This document shows positions 19,295-32,200 of a DNA stretch of 64,000 nucleotides, piece by piece. Location of the stretch: contig CM074864.1 of the NCBI GenBank assembly GCA_037501455.1, positions 31,832,001-31,896,000 on the forward strand. Reading direction: 5' to 3'. Position 1 is the stretch's first letter. Every line of letters begins with the position of its first letter. Below the pieces are notes generated by a model. It was not told the origin of the DNA and did no database searches. It saw nothing but the letters and a program-made list of their open reading frames with translations. Position numbers and translations under genes: made by a program. Source of the stretch: Lantana camara. Taxonomy: Eukaryota > Streptophyta > Magnoliopsida > Lamiales > Verbenaceae.

Positions 19295-20815
19295 TGTGAC
19301 ACCCCGGTTTTTCGGCCGTCCAGGTATGCACTTACGAGAGAGCTAAATGTGCAATTTAAATTATTTTAATTTCATACTTAATAGAATTATACTTGATTAT
19401 TTGAAATTCTTATATGAATTAATTGAATTTAGTTGAAATATTCGAATTATATGTCAAAATTCGCTTAAGTGATTTATGATATGAAATTTTATGAATTTTA
19501 TGATACGTGAATTTAATTTCCGAGCATGATAATTTTTGTGAATTATGTGATCTATGTGAATTAAGGGCTTAATTGTATGATTTATTTAATTTTGGACTTA
19601 ATTGAAAATTTGAACTTGGACTTATTTGACACTTTTTGAAAGTTTTGGACCTAATTGAAAAATATCCTTTTTAATAAAGTTTTACTTAATTTAAATCGTT
19701 TATTTGTTATTTTAAAGAATTTTATTTATTATTTCTTTGAAATTTTAATTTTATTATTTGAATAATATGCTTATTTGTTGAAAATGTGTTACGTTTGTGT
19801 TCGATTTGAGATCGAAATTTCGTGCCGATTTAATATGTATGAATGATACATGTTATGTATTCGTTTATGTGCTCGTTTTAATTTTTCGGACTTGTTTGAT
19901 ATGGTAACGAATCATATTTTAATTGTTGGGGATTCGAGGGCCTAACGTAGTTTTAGCGCGCCTTGGATTCCGGAGGCCATATCTTGAGATCGGGAATTCG
20001 GATTCGAATTCCGGAAGTGACGCTGGACTCGTAACGAAGAATGGGAGCTAAGGAACCTGATTTTGTATTTTTCTAAGCCTGTTTAAGCCTCCAAAATTTG
20101 TCCGAACCGAGCAGCTCGCACAGATTTGCCACCTTGGAGTATTTTGGCCATATCTCTCCCAATTCTTAACCAAATGAGTTGATTCTTGAGCCTAATTAAC
20201 CCTAGTTAAGCCTTCTATCTCTATACCTAACCCTCATTTCGAAAATATCAGCCAATAGAACGAAAAGAGCTGCTGAATCGAGAGAGAAAGAGAAAGGGAT
20301 TTTCTGCACTATTCATTTTACAATTTCAAGCTCAATACACCTCCGATTCGCCTCAAATTCGAAAGGTAAGCTCATGATTTGATTCTCCATCTTCTCCTCT
20401 TTCTTTTAAGTGTTCGTTTGTTGAATTTCATGGACTGTTGGATGGGATATGAATTTTTATGTGAATAGTTAGGTTTTCTCTTCAATGCTTGAATCCATGG
20501 CAGCTGTTCGTTTTTGTGTGAATTGATGCTTAAATATTGTTTCTTTAAGCTCCATAATCTGAATTCTTGCCTTTCTTTTCATGGAGCATGATTGTATGAA
20601 TTTTCCACCATTTTGTGGCATGAAACGTGACTGAATTTGTGGAGATTGAAGCATGTTTGTGAGCTCTTTTCATGTTGATTCTTGCTGTGTGATATTGCTA
20701 TCTTTCTTGCCTCCATTTCCTACTGCTTTGTCCTGCTGTTGCTGCGTGAGAAGGGAGAAGACCAGAGCAGCAGTTGCTGCTGTTTGTTGCTGTTGTGTTC
20801 GCGCGTGACTGGAAG

Positions 20816-20914
20816 ACTCCCCGCCCGGGGAGTTTTGGGGAAGAGAAGTGCCCGGCCGGGGACTTTGTCGGATTGCTTCTGTATCTTTTTTTCCCTTTTT
20901 CCCCGGCCGGGGAA
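20816..20914. repeat. Palindrome cluster in B 5' LTR
   Basis: ACTCCCCG/CGGGGAGT (20816-20823 with 20826-20833, CC loop), CCCGGCCGGG near 20860, and a perfect 16-bp palindrome TTCCCCGGCCGGGGAA (20899-20914). A weaker TTCCC...GGGAA unit follows at ~20930. Confidence 0.85.
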
Positions 20915-21022
20915 TGCTATGTGTTGTTTTTCCCTGGGAGGGGAAATGTTGTGTGTTGATTATTGTGTGTTTGTTCATGCATGCAATTGTTAACTGTGTG
21001 TGTGCTTTTATGCATGAGATTG

Positions 21023-21024
<2 letters not shown>

Positions 21025-21067
<43 letters not shown>

Positions 21068-21140
21068 ATTAGTGCTTGTGTGTGCATGTGTGTGTACGTG
21101 AGTGATGTGTGTGTTTTGTTTGATTTGCATGCATGGGTAG

Positions 21141-21176
<36 letters not shown>
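21025..21176. repeat. Two AT microsatellites flanking a 79-bp segment
   Basis: (TA)n at 21025-21064 and 21143-21174 bracket a GT-rich 79-bp segment (21065-21143). In the 3' LTR of B the same segment is inverted (37353-37451). Confidence 0.85.
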
Positions 21177-21184
<8 letters not shown>

Positions 21185-21342
21185 ATATAGTATATTTGTG
21201 ATCCTGTTGCTTCCCCCTTTGATTTTATTTTGTTGTGCACTCTGGTTTAGGGTTATAGACCGCCTAGCCTAGGGATGTGTTTCTGTTGTCTTCCGCTCGC
21301 CATGGCTTGGTGCCCTTCGCTCCGGGGTGCTACATCTTAAAG

Positions 21343-21354
21343 TGGTATCAGAGC
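21343..21354 (+). other. Primer-binding site of element B
   Basis: Exact TGGTATCAGAGC, complementary to the 3' end of initiator tRNA-Met, 8 bp downstream of the 5' LTR. Confidence 0.9.
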
Positions 21355-21559
21355 TCTTGGTTGCAAAACCGGAGCTCTAGTGTCGTGTTGGGCCTGTCTA
21401 GGTCGTTCGTCTTAGGATTATGTGTTTGTTTGCATTCATTTTCACCATATATGTGAATTAATTGTCTTACTTATATTAATTGTTCACATGAACATGCATT
21501 TACTAAACCCCCATGCATCGATATTTCTTGGAATTGTTTTCTGATTTAGGATGGCATCT

Positions 21560-22555
21560 CAACATTGACAATTAACACGGGAAAAAGGACAAAGGAAACA
21601 AGTGTCCTCAAAACCCAAGAAGTTTACAGACCCGACTCTTTGGAGTGGTTTGGTGATGATGATGATTAAAGCCAAGAAATGGGTGTTCGAGGTAGCGTGA
21701 TTTTGGGTGAATTATCCGGGAAACACCACAAGAGAGGAAAAATAAAATAAAATACACTTCCTATCTAACTTGAGGCTGAGCTTCAAGTGGTTCAAGAAAA
21801 TGGATGATTTTATGTTGGAGCTTGAGGGATCGGGAGCCGAGAAAGAATACCCTAAAGTTCGAAATTAATTACAAATAAGTAGAGAGGATATTCAACAAGT
21901 TCTTTAAGCTTCAACCGTGCATACATAGTTTAAGGGAGTAAGAAAGGAGGTTCAAGTGGAGATGGATAAACAACGGCTCGAGTCTAGCACCTTCCATATG
22001 GGACAAGAACCCGATTCGAGTTCTAGTTTGTGCAAGAGATCCGAAATAAAAGAGAAATTCCAAGAATTTCAAGATATTAACAATCCCAAGAAGAAGAAGA
22101 ATAATAAGGTTCGACCACCGAAGATAGAATCGATGCCTCCCCCACTGAAATCGATTCAATGCTCTATTGCCAAGGCCCGAATCATGTTGAGCGGTTGTTC
22201 GATGTGGAGATGTCGGGATTGAGGGACGATTATTTGAGATGGTGGGATTTGGGAAGATGTTCGGGATTTAAAAAAGAAAGAAAAAGTAATTCTCAATTAT
22301 TTCCAAGGCCGAGTTTGAAGTAGTTCAAAAATATGAAGCTGAAATTGAAAGAGTTCAGGAAAAAGTTCGTATGGAGGAATTCGTAGGAATAATTGGAAGG
22401 ATATTTCAAGTGTGAAGAGTTGGGATATTTGGTTAACGGTTGTTCAAGCAACAAGAATTTGAGACCTTCCAAAGAGCCATGACTTCAAGATCCCGGTTCA
22501 AGCTCAAGATAATACTTTAGAAGGAAAAGAAATTGATGTCGAGCTTAACTCTACC
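21560..22555 (+). pseudogene. Element B decayed gag
   Basis: Follows the PBS and is collinear with the gag part of F (for example the GACAAGAACCCGATTCGAG block near 22000 and a Lys-rich linker near 22085). Repeated K-K/E-rich stretches and stops in all frames. No zinc knuckle is recognisable. It would have been the capsid-like protein. Confidence 0.5.
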
Positions 22556-22780
22556 ACCATGGTGAACGGTACACAAATGCATTCATGGCATTCCATACAT
22601 GCATATTTATTTAAGTTTTGTGTTACCTTTCTTTCCTTATTGTTTGCTTGTTACTTGCTCGTTGTTTGCTCGTAGCTTTCTTTTCTTTTGTGTGAACGCT
22701 CTTCTTGGAAGAGAGTTTGGTGAGCTAGAGTGCTCGGGTGGTTATGAGTTGTGAGGGCCGAGTCTACCTGGTGGCTTTGT
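22556..22780 (+). other. Element B intron-like junction segment
   Basis: Starts with GGTGAACGGTAC, a donor-like motif that B, C, F and G share, followed by T-rich sequence and a TTTTGTGTGAAC acceptor-like end next to CTTCTTGGAAGAG. No coding frame. Confidence 0.4.
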
Positions 22781-24300
22781 TTGAAGGCGCCTCGTGAGGT
22801 ACGGAGCTACCTTAGGCATGGGTTAGTTGTTCGGGTTCCGAGTTGGGTTGGTGTGTTGCGTTAGGAGGTCCGTTTTGGGCTCAACGATATTTTCGGGTAA
22901 TAGATTGAAGGCTAGACCATTTGTATCCTTTGTGGAAGCGGTTGTTTAATCCGGGACGGTGCGATGAGTTTTGTGGCTTATCTTTAGGTTAACTGAGGGA
23001 TCGAGCCAAGCTCGAGGAGACAAAGATCAGAGTAAGGCATTTTGATGCTCCTTGAGAGTTGGGATTCTATACTACTTGATAGGGACGCTGAGATGTCGTT
23101 GATCTTTATCCCGGAGTTGAACTTGTTTGAAGATTTCCTACTGCATGACTGTAGCTTGGTTGTTGGAGTTGAAAGGGTAGTTCGATAAGCTCTTAGAAAG
23201 TGGTCTCATCCATTGAATACTTCTTCGTGGAGTACTCTAGTCCTGCCTAAGAAGAGAAGGGACCTTAGGGTGAGTATCGACTACCGTGAGCTACACAGGT
23301 CAACCGTGGAAGATAAATACCCTCTGCTTGCTTTGAAGAGTTGTTCGTTCTGCCCCAGAGTTCCATGGTTCGCGCCAAGTTAGGTCTTAGCAAGGGTATA
23401 ACCGACTACGCATTCGGGTAGAAGAACCGAGAATCACCTCAGAGTAATAAGTTCTCGTGTTGACGGGGTATATTAGGCGATTCTTTCCTTTAAGAATGCC
23501 AACAGTTGATTCGCCTGACAAGAAAGAGGTACGTCTTAGAGTAGGAAGAGGTGGTAGAAGAGAGTTGCCTTTGGCACCGGCTTTTGCCTAACCGGGGGTA
23601 CTCAAGACTACTTCGTTTTCAATCGACACTAAGGAAGGCTTTGGTTGTATGTTGCTTGCGGGAGAGTTTGGCCTACGTCTCGTGATGTGCAAGGTCTCAA
23701 GACTTACCCCACTCTTGGTTCAAGTTTGTTCGAGGACTTGAAGAACCGGTATAGATGTATTGGTGTAAGAAGAGACGTTGCAAACTTCGTGTAGCAATGT
23801 CCAATATGTCGTCGCTTGAAGGCCGAGCATCGAGAACCGGTTGGATTCTCTAACTACTTCCATATTCTAATTGGAATTGGGAGCAAATGGCTAAAGACTA
23901 TGTGTCCAGTTTGCTAAAGTTAAGGAGATTTCGATGAGATTTGAGTGGTAGCTCGTTTTAATGAGTTGGCCATTTTCTCATGGTTTCGTGGTTCGGCAAG
24001 GGCTCGAGAGCTTCGCAGTTTGGAGATGAAGGCTCCTAGAGTTGAAGTGGGAGATCGAGGTTCCTCGGAAGCATCTCCTACAAGGGATTAGTTGTTCATG
24101 AGCAACTGGTTAGAGTTTGGGTTCAGCAGAGGTTCGAGTCGAAGACTAGAAGTTTTCCTTCGGTAAGAGTTCTTGTGGTGGGATTTAAAAATCCGAGAAG
24201 CCACTTGGAAACCGAATCAGAGTGGTGTAGTGGAAGCGTGGAGTTAAGCTTCTTTCCGGCGTTAATCAAGACCCTGATTCGGACCTGAGGACAGGTCCTT
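22781..24300 (+). pseudogene. Element B decayed Ty3/gypsy pol
   Basis: Fragments appear in canonical order across shifting frames: a protease-RT linker (PFVSFVEA near 22920), RT (LVLPKKRRDLRVSIDYRELH near 23230-23300), an RNase H scrap (GFGCML near 23640), integrase zinc and core pieces (RRDVANFV near 23780, CRRLKAEHREPVGF near 23810), and a chromodomain tail (REATWKP near 24200). Only ~1.5 kb is left of a pol that should be ~3.5 kb; long stretches are deleted and stops are frequent. It is closely related in plan to the Gag-Pol of element A. Non-functional. Confidence 0.75.
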
Positions 24301-24303
24301 TTT

Positions 24304-24316
24304 AAGGGGGAGAGAT
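24304..24316 (+). other. Polypurine tract of element B
   Basis: AAGGGGGAGAGAT immediately before the 3' LTR at 24317, on the plus strand. Confidence 0.8.
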
Positions 24317-25937
24317 TGTGACACCCCGGTTTTTCGGTCGTCCAGGTAAGCACTTACGAGAGAGCTAAATGTGCAATTTAAATTATTTTAATTTCATATT
24401 TAATTGAATTATACTTGATTATTTGAAATTCTTATATGAATTAATTGAATTTATATGAAATATTCGAATTATATGACAAAATTTGCCTAAGTGATTTATG
24501 ATATGAAATTTTATAAATTTTATGATATGTGAATTTAATTTCCGAGCATGATAATTTTTGTGAATTATGTGATCTATGTGAATTAAGGGCTTAATTGTAT
24601 GATTTATTTAATTTTGGACTTAATTGAAAATTTGAACTTGGACTTATTTGACACTTTTTGAAAGTTTTGGACCTAATTGAAAAATAGCCTTTTTAATAAA
24701 ATTTTATTTATTTTAAATCGTTTATTTATTATTTTAAAGAATTTTATTTATTATTTCTTTGAAATTTTAATTTTATTATTTGAATAATATGCTTATTTGT
24801 TGAAAATGTGTTGCGTTTGTGTTCGATTTGAGATCGAAATTTCGTGCCGATTTAATATGCATGAATGATACATGTTATGAATTCGTTTATGTGCTCGTTT
24901 TAATTTTTCGGACTTGTTTGATATGGTAACGAACCATATTTTAATTGTTGGGGATTCGAGGGCCTAACGTAGTTTTAGCACGCCTTGGATTCCGGAGGCC
25001 ATATCTTGAGATCAGGAATTCGGATTCGAATTCCGGAAGTGATGCTGGACTCGTAACGAAGAATGGGATCTAAGGAACCTGATTTTGTATTTTTCTAATC
25101 CCGTTTAAGCCTCCGAAATTTGTCCGAACATAGCAGCTCGCGCAGATTTGCCACCTTGGAGTATTTTGCCCATATCTCTCTCAATTCTTAACCAAATGAG
25201 TTGATTCTTGAGCCTCATTAACCCTAGTTAAGCCCTCTATCTCTATCCCTAACCCTCATTTCGAAAATATCAACCAATAGAAGGAAAAGAGCTGCTGAAC
25301 CGAGAGAGAAAGAGAAAGGGATTTTCTGCACTATTCGTTTTGCAATTTCAAGCTCAATACACCTCCGATTTGCCTGAAATTCGAAAGGTAAGCTCATGAT
25401 TTGATTCTCCATCTTCTCTTCTTTCTTTTAAGTTTTGGTTTGTTGAATTTCATGGAGTGTTGGATGGGATATGAATTTTTATGTGAATAGTTAGGTTTTC
25501 TCTTCAATGCTTGAATCCATGGCAGCTGTTCGTTTTTGTGTGAATTGATGCTTAAATATTGTTTCTTTGAGCTCCATAATCTGAATTCTTGCCTTTCTTT
25601 TCATGGAGCATGATTGTATGAATTTTCCACCATTTTGTGGCATGAAACGTGACTGAATTTGGGGAGATTGAAGCATGTTTGTGAGCTCTTTTCATGTTGA
25701 TTCTTGCTGCGTGATATTGTTGTCTTTCTTGCCTCCATTTCCTGCTGCTTTGTCCTGTTGTTGCTGCATGAGAAGGGAGAAGACCAGAGCAGCAGTTGCT
25801 GCTGTTTGCTGCTGTTGTGTTCGCGCGCGACTGGAAGACTCCCCGCCCGGGAGTTTTGGGGAGGAGAAGTGCCCGGGCGGGACTTTGCCGGATTGCTTCT
25901 GTATCTTTTTTTCCCTTTTTCCTCGGCCGGGGAATGC
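24317..25937 (+). mobile_element. Element B, 3' LTR, part 1
   Basis: TGTGACACCCCGG start; close match to 19295-20915. Interrupted after AATGC (25933-25937), directly behind the GGCCGGGGA palindrome, by element A. It resumes at 37231. Confidence 0.9.
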
Positions 25938-28900
25938 TGTAACACCCCAAACGGAGGAGTGCCACATCCCCCGCACTGTGACCCAGACCCAGTCATGAAA
26001 TGGAAATCCATGCCCGAATCCAAATCAGAGTGAACGGGAGACAAACGCACACGCTATGCTAGGCGGATCTAACTTGACAAACTCAGAGTGCGGAAGCAAA
26101 GCAAACATTCAAACAAGATAGCGGAAGCATTTAAAACCAAACATGCAAAGCAGGTGACGGGTTCAACTAGCATAGATACCTAGTCCCGAATATCAACAAT
26201 AAACATAACAGGTGACGAGTTCAACTAGCATAGATACCTAGTCCCGAAAAGGTCAGATCAACATAACATAACAATCATCAAGTGCCACAAGGGGCCGAAT
26301 ACGAATGCCACGCAGGGCTACCGAATAGTAAAGTATAATCACAAGTCTATAAGCCGAAACATAAGTAAAGTGTATGAAAGACAAATGCAACTAGAAAGGC
26401 TAGACCGACGAAGTGCGACTCAAACGACTGACTCCCGCCTAGCAAGCGCCAACATACCTGCAACTAAAAGTGTAAATGTGGGGTCAGTCAACTTGACCGA
26501 GTGAGGGGGCTAACGCACACCCACAATATATATATAAAGAGCATAGCACAGAATAAAAGGATGAACTTATGAACCGGGGATAGGTGTTGCATACCAAAGA
26601 CGTTTCAGAATAACCCAAATAATTATAATTATAAGTTTAGAAACCATTTTCAGAAAGACTCTATCCCGATTCATCATTCCATAACATAACATAATCAACT
26701 GCTCGGCGAGTACGAGCTTCCAACCTCAACTCCTCAAAGCATAAATCAAAACCAATCCCTCCGCTACACCGGTGATGGAGAGGATGTGCGGTCCCCAACC
26801 ATCTAATAATAAACCGTCTAAAAATAGACTCACCCTCAAGGGGTTGCGAACCCACAAGAGTCCTCCCCAGCCTTGGTCGAAGGCTCAAGATACCACACCT
26901 TCCCTACAGCACGGGTCGCATGAAGATATCTCAAAAGGAACTACGAAATAGATGAATTTCCCCGATGGCCCTAACCGTCCCGGGGTATCCATTACCCGTA
27001 GTTCACCAGGATCGATCCACACACAGATCACAATGGATCACATCAGAACAGATCACAATGGATCACAAATGCCAATCTTTCATGGCAATCTCGCTACAGA
27101 ACATAATGTAAAGTACTTTTCAAAACAGCTTACATATGCTTTCATATTTAATTTTCCAAAACAGAGTTGATTCAAAAGGACATAAACATATCATATCCAA
27201 CACATACATATTTATAATAGATATACTCGCATGCAAGGGTTGAAATCAGCATATTAAGGTCATAGGTCGCATAACTATACAAAATCCTAAACCTCACCTC
27301 GTAGTAGTAGAGTCTGAGAGTGTGAAGGGCCAAACACTCTAAACCTCGGGCCCACCGGCACCACCAAACTCTGTGACAAGACATACAAAAGCCCCAAACT
27401 TAAACTCTATATGAGCCAAGTAAGACGCACGGCAACGAATAAACATCATGTATGAAATGCACTATGGAATTATATGTATCACATAGGTCACGTAACATAG
27501 CATAAGACATGTATTTAATAATAAACTACACAATTAACATGAAGTACTAGAGTTTAGAGCAAAGTATTATCCAAGTATTGCATGAATTTTACATGCTCGG
27601 TTCATGATTCCCAGACAGAACAGAACACATGCTCAATTTAAATGAAATGAAGAGCAGCATGGTGGCGGACATTACATCTCTTAATTAATTTGAGGAATGT
27701 TGAATTCCCAAGCTTTTATTAATATCCATCACTATAACACCGAAGCACGCACCAGCCAAGTAAAAACAAACCCAAGCAAAATGCCACGGCTTCCTAGGCA
27801 TAACCCACGCAACCCATGATTTGGTAAGTAGTGCAGCTTTTAATTATTAAATACAAGAACCTTACCCACGGAAGTACTGAAGGTTGCATTTTAATAATTC
27901 ATTCAAATGTTTCATTTCCAAGCAATCATTGCGTCCATTAAGTAATAAGATATGCTGGCACTTTGGCATTAAATTCGAGTTCCTATCCTTTTATTTCAAC
28001 CAATCTCTTAATTTTCTTACTTCCAATTGTAACGACAGCAAAGGTAAGTTACTCAGGCATGTTGACTTTTAATTTCCAACCTCTTACTGAATATGTGCCG
28101 CAAAGCTTAATTAATTCCAAGCAAAGTGTCACGGTTTCCTAGGTATAATCACGCAGCAAATTGTATATTCACGCAGCAAATTGATTTCCTTCCTAGTACA
28201 CCTATCATGTAATATTAAATTCGAAAGCACAAAACTGAAGGTTTGAAATTTGTATTATTCGTCCAGATCCCATTCCATTTTCTAAGCAAATCATCACATC
28301 AATTAAGTCATAAGGTATGCTGGCATTTGAGAAAAATTTCGAGAATCATGGTTTCATTTAAAAGAAATCATTTCCAGCACACCACTGTTCATGATTTCCG
28401 TAAGAAAAGTGGACGGAAAAAGAATAAATTCCAACCTAATTAATTAATTAATAGATATAGACCATCAAGATTACTCAAATAATTCAAGATCTCATCATTC
28501 AAGTTCATACCAACAAATTTCAAGTTTCAATCCAAGAATAGAAATGAAATATTCTTTAAAAGAGATCCAAAGTTTACCTTGTCTTGTGAAGGAATGAGAA
28601 AATCAAAGAATATGGGCTCTTAGAATGAAAGGTGGTTCAAATCTTGATCTTCTCTTGAAATTTCTCCATGAATCTCTTGGAAGCTAACTTATGTGGTTTG
28701 AAATGAAATGAAAAGGGGATAAAGCTATTTATATGGTGGCTGATAGTTTTAGGTCAAGGTTAGGGTTTCTAAGATAAAATGTGGGGCTAAAGGCTTGAAT
28801 AGGGCTTGGGCTCAAAGAAATGACCTTCGGCCCAATAAGTAACAATTAAAAAGGTTTGAAGTCTAAATGGTTTCCGAAAAATATAAAATAAATTCCGTTG

Positions 28901-29257
28901 GACCCGAATCGTCGATTCAAGTCCAATGGTGGTGTCGGAATTCGAATTCGAATTCCCGAGCCCATATTGGTCCCGAATGACCCAAACTTACCTAATTCAA
29001 GTTAGGCCCAAAACACACAAATAGGTCCAAGTCCTATTTAATTCAAATCCCAACAATTAATTTAAATTCATCTAAGTTCCATTCTCAAGTTGTCATGCAA
29101 GAATTCATATTTTACTATTTTGGATTTTTGTCAATTAAGTCACATTTTTAATCAAAGTTGGAATTAAACACATAAAAAGGAAATTAAATCACATAAGTGC
29201 ATAAGGTAAACTCTCTCGTGGCGCATACCTGTACGGTATATCGGACGGGGCGTCACA
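25938..29257 (-). mobile_element. Element A, left (3') LTR
   Basis: 3320 bp, TGTAACACCCC...GGGGCGTCACA. The target duplication AATGC lies at 25933-25937 and 37226-37230. By eye it differs from the right LTR at about 20 substitutions and two small indels (for example 6 bp near 27560), roughly 99.4% identity, so the insertion is young. Small ORFs inside are duplicated in the other LTR and are not genes. Confidence 0.95.
28736..28743 (-). promoter_or_regulatory. TATA box in A 3' LTR
   Basis: Minus-strand TATAAATA, the counterpart of 36694-36701 in the 5' LTR. Confidence 0.55.
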
Positions 29258-32200
29258 ACCTCCCCCCCTTAGGAGAACCTGTCCTCAGGTTCACTGCTTG
29301 AAACAAATCCGGATACAACTTCCTCATCTTCTCCTCAGTCTCCCAAGTCGATTCCTCAGACTTCTGATCTTTCCACAACACTCTGACCAAAGGAATCTGC
29401 TTGTTTCTCAACACTTGCACTTTTCGATCCTGAATCTCAACTGGGTGCTTCACAATCGTCAAATCGGACTCAAGCTGTACCTCTTCAACCGGTAAAACCG
29501 TCGACTCATCGGGGTAGAACTTTCGAAGCTGTGAAACGTGGAACACATTATGAATCCCGGTCAAACTTGGCGGTAGGTCCAACCTATACGCCACCTCTCC
29601 AATCCTCTCTAAAATCTCAAACGGTCCAAGATATCGACGGCTAAGCTTTCCACCTCTACCAATACGAGAAAAGCCCTTCCTAGGAGATGCCTTCAAGAAG
29701 ACACGATCTACGACCTCAAACTCAAGGGGCCTTCTCCTCTTATCCGCATAACTCTTCTGTCTATCCTGAGCCGCTTTCATTCTTTGCTGAATCAACTTAA
29801 CCTTCTCAACCATCTTCTCAATCTTAGACGAGACCTTAGCTCTCGTGAGCTTACCATCCTTCGTCCATCGCCAATCCTCAATATCCCAATATAGTGGCGA
29901 CCTACACTTCCTCCCATAAAGTGCCTCGTAAGGAGCCATACCAATCGAAGCCTGGTAACTGTTGTTGTAAGAGAATTCAACCAATGTCAAGTGCTTATCC
30001 CATTTATCCTTAAAATCCAATGCACATGCCCTTAACATATCCTCGAGATACTTAATCAGCCGCTCTGATTGTCCATCAGTCTGTGGATGTGATGCAGTGC
30101 TAAACTTGAGCTTTGTACCCAAGCACTTCTGGAGATCCTGCCAAAAACTAGCTGTAAACCGAGGATCCCGATCTGACACGATACTAGCTGGAACTCCATG
30201 TAGTCTTACTATCTCATTACAATACAATTCAGCCAACTTAGGTACCTTATCTGTCATCCGAACCTTAAGGAAATGGGCAGATTTCGTCAAACGGTCTATC
30301 ACTACCTAAATCCCATCGAATCCTCTCCTAGACCTCGGCAGGCCGGACACAAAGTCCATAGTCACCTGCTCCCACTTCCACTCCGGTATCGGAAGTGGTT
30401 GGAGAGTACCCCCTGGTTTCTGATGTTCTGCCTTAACCATTTGGCATGTCAGGCATCGCTTCACAAAGAATGCGACATCCCTCTTCATGCCACTCCACCA
30501 ATACAACTCTTTCAAGTCCCGGTACATCTTCGTACCTCCTGGGTGGATGGAATAACCGAAGCGGTGCGCCTCCTCAAGTATTACCCTCTTGAGCTGGTTA
30601 GGCACACACACTCTTGCCTTAAACCTGAACAAACCAGAATCATCAAACCCAAACTTAGTCTCTGGATCATCTCTAGAACGAGCAACCAATCTCTGAATCT
30701 CGGTGTCCGTAGACTGAGCTTCCAACAAACTCTGCTTCAATTCAGACTGAACCGTGATGTTGGCTAACCTAGCCACTGAAACCAAAACAGTCGAACTCTG
30801 CTCAGAAAACTCAGCCACTAAACTCGAAATACTGACTTTCCTGCTCAACGCGTCGGCAACCACATTTGCCTTACCCGGATGGTAGCGAATCGTGCAATCA
30901 TAGTCCTCTAAGAACTCAACCCATCTCCTCTGTCTCAAGTTAAGCTCTTTCTGCGTGAACAAGTACTGAAGACTCTTATGATCCGAGAATACCTCAAATG
31001 TAGCACCATAGAGGTAGTGGCGCCACTTAGACAATGCAAACACGACTGCTGCTAGCTCTAGATCATGGGTGGGGTAATTCTGCTCATGCACCTTCAACTT
31101 CCTAGAGGCATAAGCTACAACCCGTCCGTTCTGCATCAACACACAACCTAGTCCTTCCTTAGAAGCATCTGCATAAACCGCATAACCATCAACTCCCTCG
31201 GGTAGGGTAAGAATTGGTGCTGTAGTCAACCTTTCCTTTAAAATCTGAAAACTCCTCTCACAACCATCGTCCCATTCAAACTTGGTTTCCTTCTTGGTCA
31301 ACTTAGTTAACGGGGCTGCAATCTTAGAGAAATCCATCACAAATCTCCTATAATAACCTGCCAAGCCCAGAAAACTCCGTATCTCTGAGGCGTTCCTAGG
31401 CCTCTCCCAATGTAACACCGTCTCAATCTTAGAGGGATCGACCTCAATTCCATTGCCTGAGATGATGTGACCTAGAAAAGTGACTCGATCAATCCAAAAC
31501 TCGCACTTACTGAACTTAGCATACAACTTGCGCTCTCTAAGTGTCTCCAACACAATCCGAAGATGCTGTGCATGCTCCTCAACCGATCTAGAATACACCA
31601 AGATGTCGTCTATAAAGATCACCACGAACTTATCAAGGAACGGTCTAAACACTCGGTGCATCATATCCATGAACACTGCAGGAGCATTCGTCAATCCAAA
31701 CGGCATAACCACAAACTCAAAGTGTCCATATCTCGTGTTGAATCCAGTCTTAGGGATATCCGTCTCTCTAATCCTCAACTGATAGTATCCCTGTCTCAAA
31801 TCCAACCTGGAGTACACTCTCGAACCTTGCAAGCTATCGAACAACTCCTCAATATGGGGTAATGGATACTTGTTCTTAACTGTCATCCTGTTCAGCTCAC
31901 GGTAGTCTATACACATTCTTAACGTCCCATCTTTCTTCTTAACAAACAGAACGGGAGCACCCCACGGGGAAGTGCTCGGACGAATGTACCCACTAACCAA
32001 AAGCTCATCCAACTGCTTCTTCAACTCCTTCAACTCGGCAGGAGCCATCCTGTAGGGGGTCTTCGAATAGGGCTCAGCTCCGGGGTAGAGGTCCACCACA
32101 AACTCAATATCCCTGTCGGGTGGTAAGGACCCCAGACTCTCTGGGAACACGTCCAGATACTCCCGAACGACCTCCGTCTCCTCAAGCTTGACCTGGTCCT

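Larger units (their letters stand above)
19295..21334 (+). mobile_element. Element B, 5' LTR (internally deleted)
   Basis: Begins TGTGACACCCCGG after AATAC and ends GGGGTGCTACA at 21334, 8 bp before the PBS. It is 2040 bp, against 3766 bp for the 3' LTR, because ~1.68 kb matching 37505-39180 is missing. It contains AT microsatellites and a palindrome cluster at 20816-20914. Confidence 0.9.

Noticed and set aside
20210..20240. CCCTAA-like telomere motif
   Set aside because: Only one or two isolated CCTAACCCT units within LTRs; no tandem array.
20963..21240. ORFs rich in Ile-Tyr repeats
   Set aside because: Translations of the (TA)n microsatellites.
26661..26888. Small ORFs repeated identically at 34622-34849 and elsewhere
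   Set aside because: They are duplicated only because they lie in the two LTRs of element A; no domain or coding bias.
30273..30767. 164-codon plus-strand ORF
   Set aside because: Lies antisense to the integrase/RNase H coding part of element A; a shadow of the real frame.
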